This document shows positions 61,715 through 64,000 of a stretch of 64,000 nucleotides of DNA, piece by piece (the stretch's first letter is position 1; each line of letters begins with the position of its first letter). Under the pieces are notes generated by a model. The model made no database searches. It had not been told where the DNA came from and was given only the letters and a program-made list of their open reading frames with translations. Position numbers and translations under genes: made by a program. This DNA comes from Sphingomonas melonis (GTDB lineage: Bacteria; Pseudomonadota; Alphaproteobacteria; Sphingomonadales; Sphingomonadaceae), in the NCBI RefSeq assembly GCF_013409985.1, contig NZ_JACCBY010000007.1:62001-126000 (forward strand), read 5' to 3'.

Positions 61715-63631
61715 ATGCGCCTGATCCTCGCTGCCGCCCTGCTCGCGTCCACCTCGCCCGCCGCCGCGCAGGCGCTGCATCAATATGGCGCGCTGGCGAT
61801 CGCGCCGACCGGTGACCGGATCGCCGCGGTTGAGAGCAGCGGCAACCACGGCGTGGTGACGGTGCGCGCCGTCGCGGACGGGCGGGTGCTGCGGACGATC
61901 GACCCCTGCAAGACGTGCACCTATTCGGGGCTGAGTTTCGCGCCGAATGGCGATCTCGTCTTCCTGGTGCGTGATACGGCGGCGGTGCGGCTGACCTATG
62001 CCGATGCCAAGGCGGTGCGGACCATCGCGACGATCGCCGGCATCGCGCAGACGCCGCGCGTCTCGCCCGACGGCAAGCGGATCGCGTTGCTGGTGACGCT
62101 GGGCGCCGCCAAGGAAGCGGGCGCGACGCAGGCGGGCGTGCGGATGATCGGCGAGATCGGCGAGAAGAACGACGAACAGCGGCTCGCAGTGTTCGACATC
62201 GCGGCCGCAGCCACGCCGGCGGCGACGGTGACGCCGCTGTCGCCCGCCGGCCGCTACGTCTACGAATATGACTGGACGCCGGACAGTCGCGGCTTCGTCG
62301 CGACGACGGCGCTCGGCAATGGCGACAACAATTGGTGGGTGGCGTCGCTCGACGCGATCGATGCGCGCACCGGCGCGGTGCGGCCGATCGCCAAGCTGGC
62401 GACGCAGCTCAACCAGCCGCGCGTCTCGCCGGACGGGCGGACGGTGGCCTATATCGGCGGGCTGATGAGCGACTTCGGCTCGATCGGCGGCGACGTGTTC
62501 ACCGTGCCGCTGTCCGGCGGCAGCCCGCGCAACATCACCGCCGGCGCCAAGTCGACGGTGACCACGATCGACTGGACCGCCGCCGGGCTGCGCACCGTCA
62601 CGCTGGCGGGCGACAGCATCCAGTTCGGCACGCTGACGCCGGGCCAGCCGGTGGCGCCGGGCTTCACCAAGCCGGCGAGCAGTGCGGCGGGCGACGGCCG
62701 CGCCGTCTTCTCCGCCGACGGCCGCGTCGCCGCGGCGGTGGTGCAGGATTACGAACATGCCCCGGCGATCTATGCCGGGCCGATTGCGGGCGGGGGCAAT
62801 GGCGTGCGGCAGATCACGCACGACAACGATGCCGCGCCGGCGCTGACCACCGCGCGCAGCATCGCCTGGAAGAACGAGGGCTATGACGTGCAGGGCTGGC
62901 TGCTCGCGCCGCGCGACGCGGCGGCGGGCACGGGAAAGGCGCCGATGATCACGATGGTGCATGGCGGCCCGGCGGCGGCGTCGATGCCCGGCTATGTCTC
63001 GGCCGGGTCGACCAACGGCGCGCTGCTCAAGGCGGGCTATTACGTCTTCCTGCCCAACCCGCGCGGTAGCTTCGGCCAGGGCGAGGCGTTCACCGCCGCC
63101 AACAAGCGCGACTTCGGCGGCGGCGACCTGCGCGATATCCTCGCCGGGATCGACGCGGTCGAGCGCGTCGCGCCGGTCGACGATGCGCGGCTGGGGCTCG
63201 GCGGCTGCAGCTACGGCGGCTTCATGGCGATATGGGCCAACACCCAGACCAACCGGTTCAAGGGAATCGTCGCCGGTGCCGGCCTGTCGAACTGGGTAAG
63301 CTATTACGGCACCAACGGCATCGACCAATGGCTGCTGCCGTTCTTCGGCAAGTCGATGTACGACGACATCAAGGCCTATGAGGACGTGTCGGCGGTCTAT
63401 CAGGCGAAGAAGGCGAAGACACCGACCTTCATCTACGTCGGCGAGCGCGACATCGAGGTGCCGCCGACCCAGTCGATCGAATGGTGGCATGCGCTGAAGG
63501 ACCGCGGCGTGCCGGTGAGCCTGGTGATCTATCCCGACGCCGGCCATTGCGTGAGCGCGCCCGATCAGGCGAGCGACGTGCGGGCGCGGTCGATCGCGTG
63601 GTTCGACACATATGTGAAAGGCGCGAAATAG
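61715..63631 (+). CDS. Secreted S9-family (prolyl oligopeptidase-like) peptidase
   Basis: A 638-residue exported serine peptidase. A signal peptide (RLILAAALLASTSPAAAQ) leads to a beta-propeller-like N-terminal half with SPDGK/SPDGR blade motifs, and a C-terminal alpha/beta-hydrolase domain. The nucleophile is Ser499 in GGCSYGGF, the Asp in YVGERDIEVPPTQS, and the His in DAGHCVSAP. This is the DPP IV/acylaminoacyl-peptidase group, probably acting on oligopeptides in the periplasm. The ATG at 61715 is chosen over an upstream reading because the signal peptide starts there. It is divergent from the small stress gene. Confidence 0.9.
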   Translation: MRLILAAALLASTSPAAAQALHQYGALAIAPTGDRIAAVESSGNHGVVTVRAVADGRVLRTIDPCKTCTYSGLSFAPNGDLVFLVRDTAAVRLTYADAKAVRTIATIAGIAQTPRVSPDGKRIALLVTLGAAKEAGATQAGVRMIGEIGEKNDEQRLAVFDIAAAATPAATVTPLSPAGRYVYEYDWTPDSRGFVATTALGNGDNNWWVASLDAIDARTGAVRPIAKLATQLNQPRVSPDGRTVAYIGGLMSDFGSIGGDVFTVPLSGGSPRNITAGAKSTVTTIDWTAAGLRTVTLAGDSIQFGTLTPGQPVAPGFTKPASSAAGDGRAVFSADGRVAAAVVQDYEHAPAIYAGPIAGGGNGVRQITHDNDAAPALTTARSIAWKNEGYDVQGWLLAPRDAAAGTGKAPMITMVHGGPAAASMPGYVSAGSTNGALLKAGYYVFLPNPRGSFGQGEAFTAANKRDFGGGDLRDILAGIDAVERVAPVDDARLGLGGCSYGGFMAIWANTQTNRFKGIVAGAGLSNWVSYYGTNGIDQWLLPFFGKSMYDDIKAYEDVSAVYQAKKAKTPTFIYVGERDIEVPPTQSIEWWHALKDRGVPVSLVIYPDAGHCVSAPDQASDVRARSIAWFDTYVKGAK

Positions 63632-63951
63632 GGGCGGCTTTTCCTGGCACCATCGTCCCCCCGCGCGGTGTCGTCCCCCACGTGCCGTTCCTACGCCCGC
63701 GTCTGGCATCCCCGCGCAGGCGGGGATCCATAGACGCTGAGGTAGCGCTTCCCTCGACCTTGGGAATTTGGATCACCACCGGCGCGGGGATGACGGTCGA
63801 GGGGAGCGGTTCTCCTCCATCATCGCCGTCATCCCGGCGGAAGCCGGGACCCATGGACCCGGGCGGCTGGTGGTCGGCACAACAACGGTGTTCACCGTGA
63901 CCATGGGTCCCGGCCTTCGCCGGGATGACGAAGAGAGCGGCGCACGGGCGG
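63632..63951. other. Convergent intergenic region with repeats, 320 bp
   Basis: Between the S9 peptidase and the gene entering from the right edge. It holds a 104-bp inverted repeat at 63827-63930 and, next to it (63704-63796), a looser relative with arms around GCATCCCCGCGCAGGCGGGG and GGCGCGGGGATGACG. No gene is recognised. Confidence 0.65.
63827..63930. repeat. 104-bp dispersed inverted repeat, copy 2
   Basis: Same arms and same length as the copy at 59028-59131: CGTCATCCCGGCGGAAGCCG at one end and CCATGGGTCCCGGCCTTCGC...GATGACG at the other. The interiors differ more than the arms. Confidence 0.82.
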
Positions 63952-64000
63952 CTAGAACAGCGGCTTGCCCGAGTCCTTCCACTTGTCGAGCACGGTCGCG
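63952..64000 (-). CDS. C-terminal end of an unidentified gene (partial)
   Basis: The minus strand entering from the right edge reads ...ATVLDKWKDSGKPLF followed by TAG at 63954-63952. Only about 15 residues are visible, too few to name a family. Codon choice fits a real reading frame, and a convergent gene here would explain the repeat-rich gap to the left. Confidence 0.5.
   Translation of the reverse strand, partial: ATVLDKWKDSGKPLF

Overview
The window is 64 kb of very GC-rich DNA, tightly packed, with many overlapping stop/start codons and frequent GTG and TTG starts. Gene content (TonB-dependent receptors, TorF-type porin, a MipZ division ATPase, HWE and HisKA_2 kinases, MpaB-type oxygenase, candidate EcfG promoters) points to an alphaproteobacterium of the Sphingomonadales, most likely Sphingomonas or a close relative. 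This is inferred from protein families and motifs only. No rRNA, tRNA, insertion sequence, prophage or CRISPR array was seen.

Layout. 1-4.4 kb (minus strand): the end of a methionine-type ABC ATPase, a small membrane protein, a Ser/Thr-type metallophosphatase, an outer-membrane protein, a DUF454 protein and a heme oxygenase with a palindromic Fur-type box upstream. 4.4-8.1 kb (minus): a zinc alcohol dehydrogenase, an unknown membrane protein and an HWE sensor kinase whose first PAS domain is LOV-like but lacks the photoactive cysteine. 8.3-12.8 kb: an OmpR/HK pair facing a TonB receptor. 13.2-22.0 kb (plus): a TorF porin, a 27-residue membrane peptide and a complete kdpFABCDE potassium uptake and sensing operon. 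22.1-33.7 kb: a cobalamin locus, with cobU on the minus strand and a cobalamin riboswitch leading an 11-gene plus-strand operon (btuB-cobD-cobO-btuFCD-cbiB-cobQ-cobT-cobS-cobC). This takes up corrinoids, adenosylates them, builds the aminopropanol linker and lower-ligand intermediates and finishes coenzyme B12. Corrin-ring genes are not in the window.

33.7-46.3 kb: a KaiC-like double-ATPase with a hybrid histidine kinase (no kaiB in view), a divergent YegD-like Hsp70, a secreted alpha-amino-acid-ester-hydrolase-like enzyme, a membrane protein/response regulator/kinase operon, an MpaB-type protein and a secreted methyltransferase-like protein. 46.5-51.4 kb: a three-gene signalling operon (CHASE3 kinase, Rcp1-like regulator, receiver-HisKA_2 kinase with a non-standard start) and an exonuclease. 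51.6-64 kb: housekeeping genes (phosphohexomutase, J-domain protein, mipZ, panC, gyrB, recF), a receiver protein whose phosphoacceptor Asp is Asn, two small stress-type genes with EcfG-like promoters, and a secreted S9 peptidase.

Non-coding structure. Seven sensor kinases are encoded. Intergenic gaps carry several families of short dispersed inverted repeats with strikingly fixed lengths: three copies of 107 bp (two inside a longer ~212-bp homologous block), two of 104 bp and two of 63 bp, plus shorter CCCTCC-type palindromes. They look like REPIN-type elements. The points most worth following are the KaiC-like/hybrid-kinase pair with a Ser-Tyr phosphosite, the riboswitch-led B12 operon, the non-AUG/GUG/UUG kinase start, the EcfG promoters with small genes, and the fixed-length repeats.
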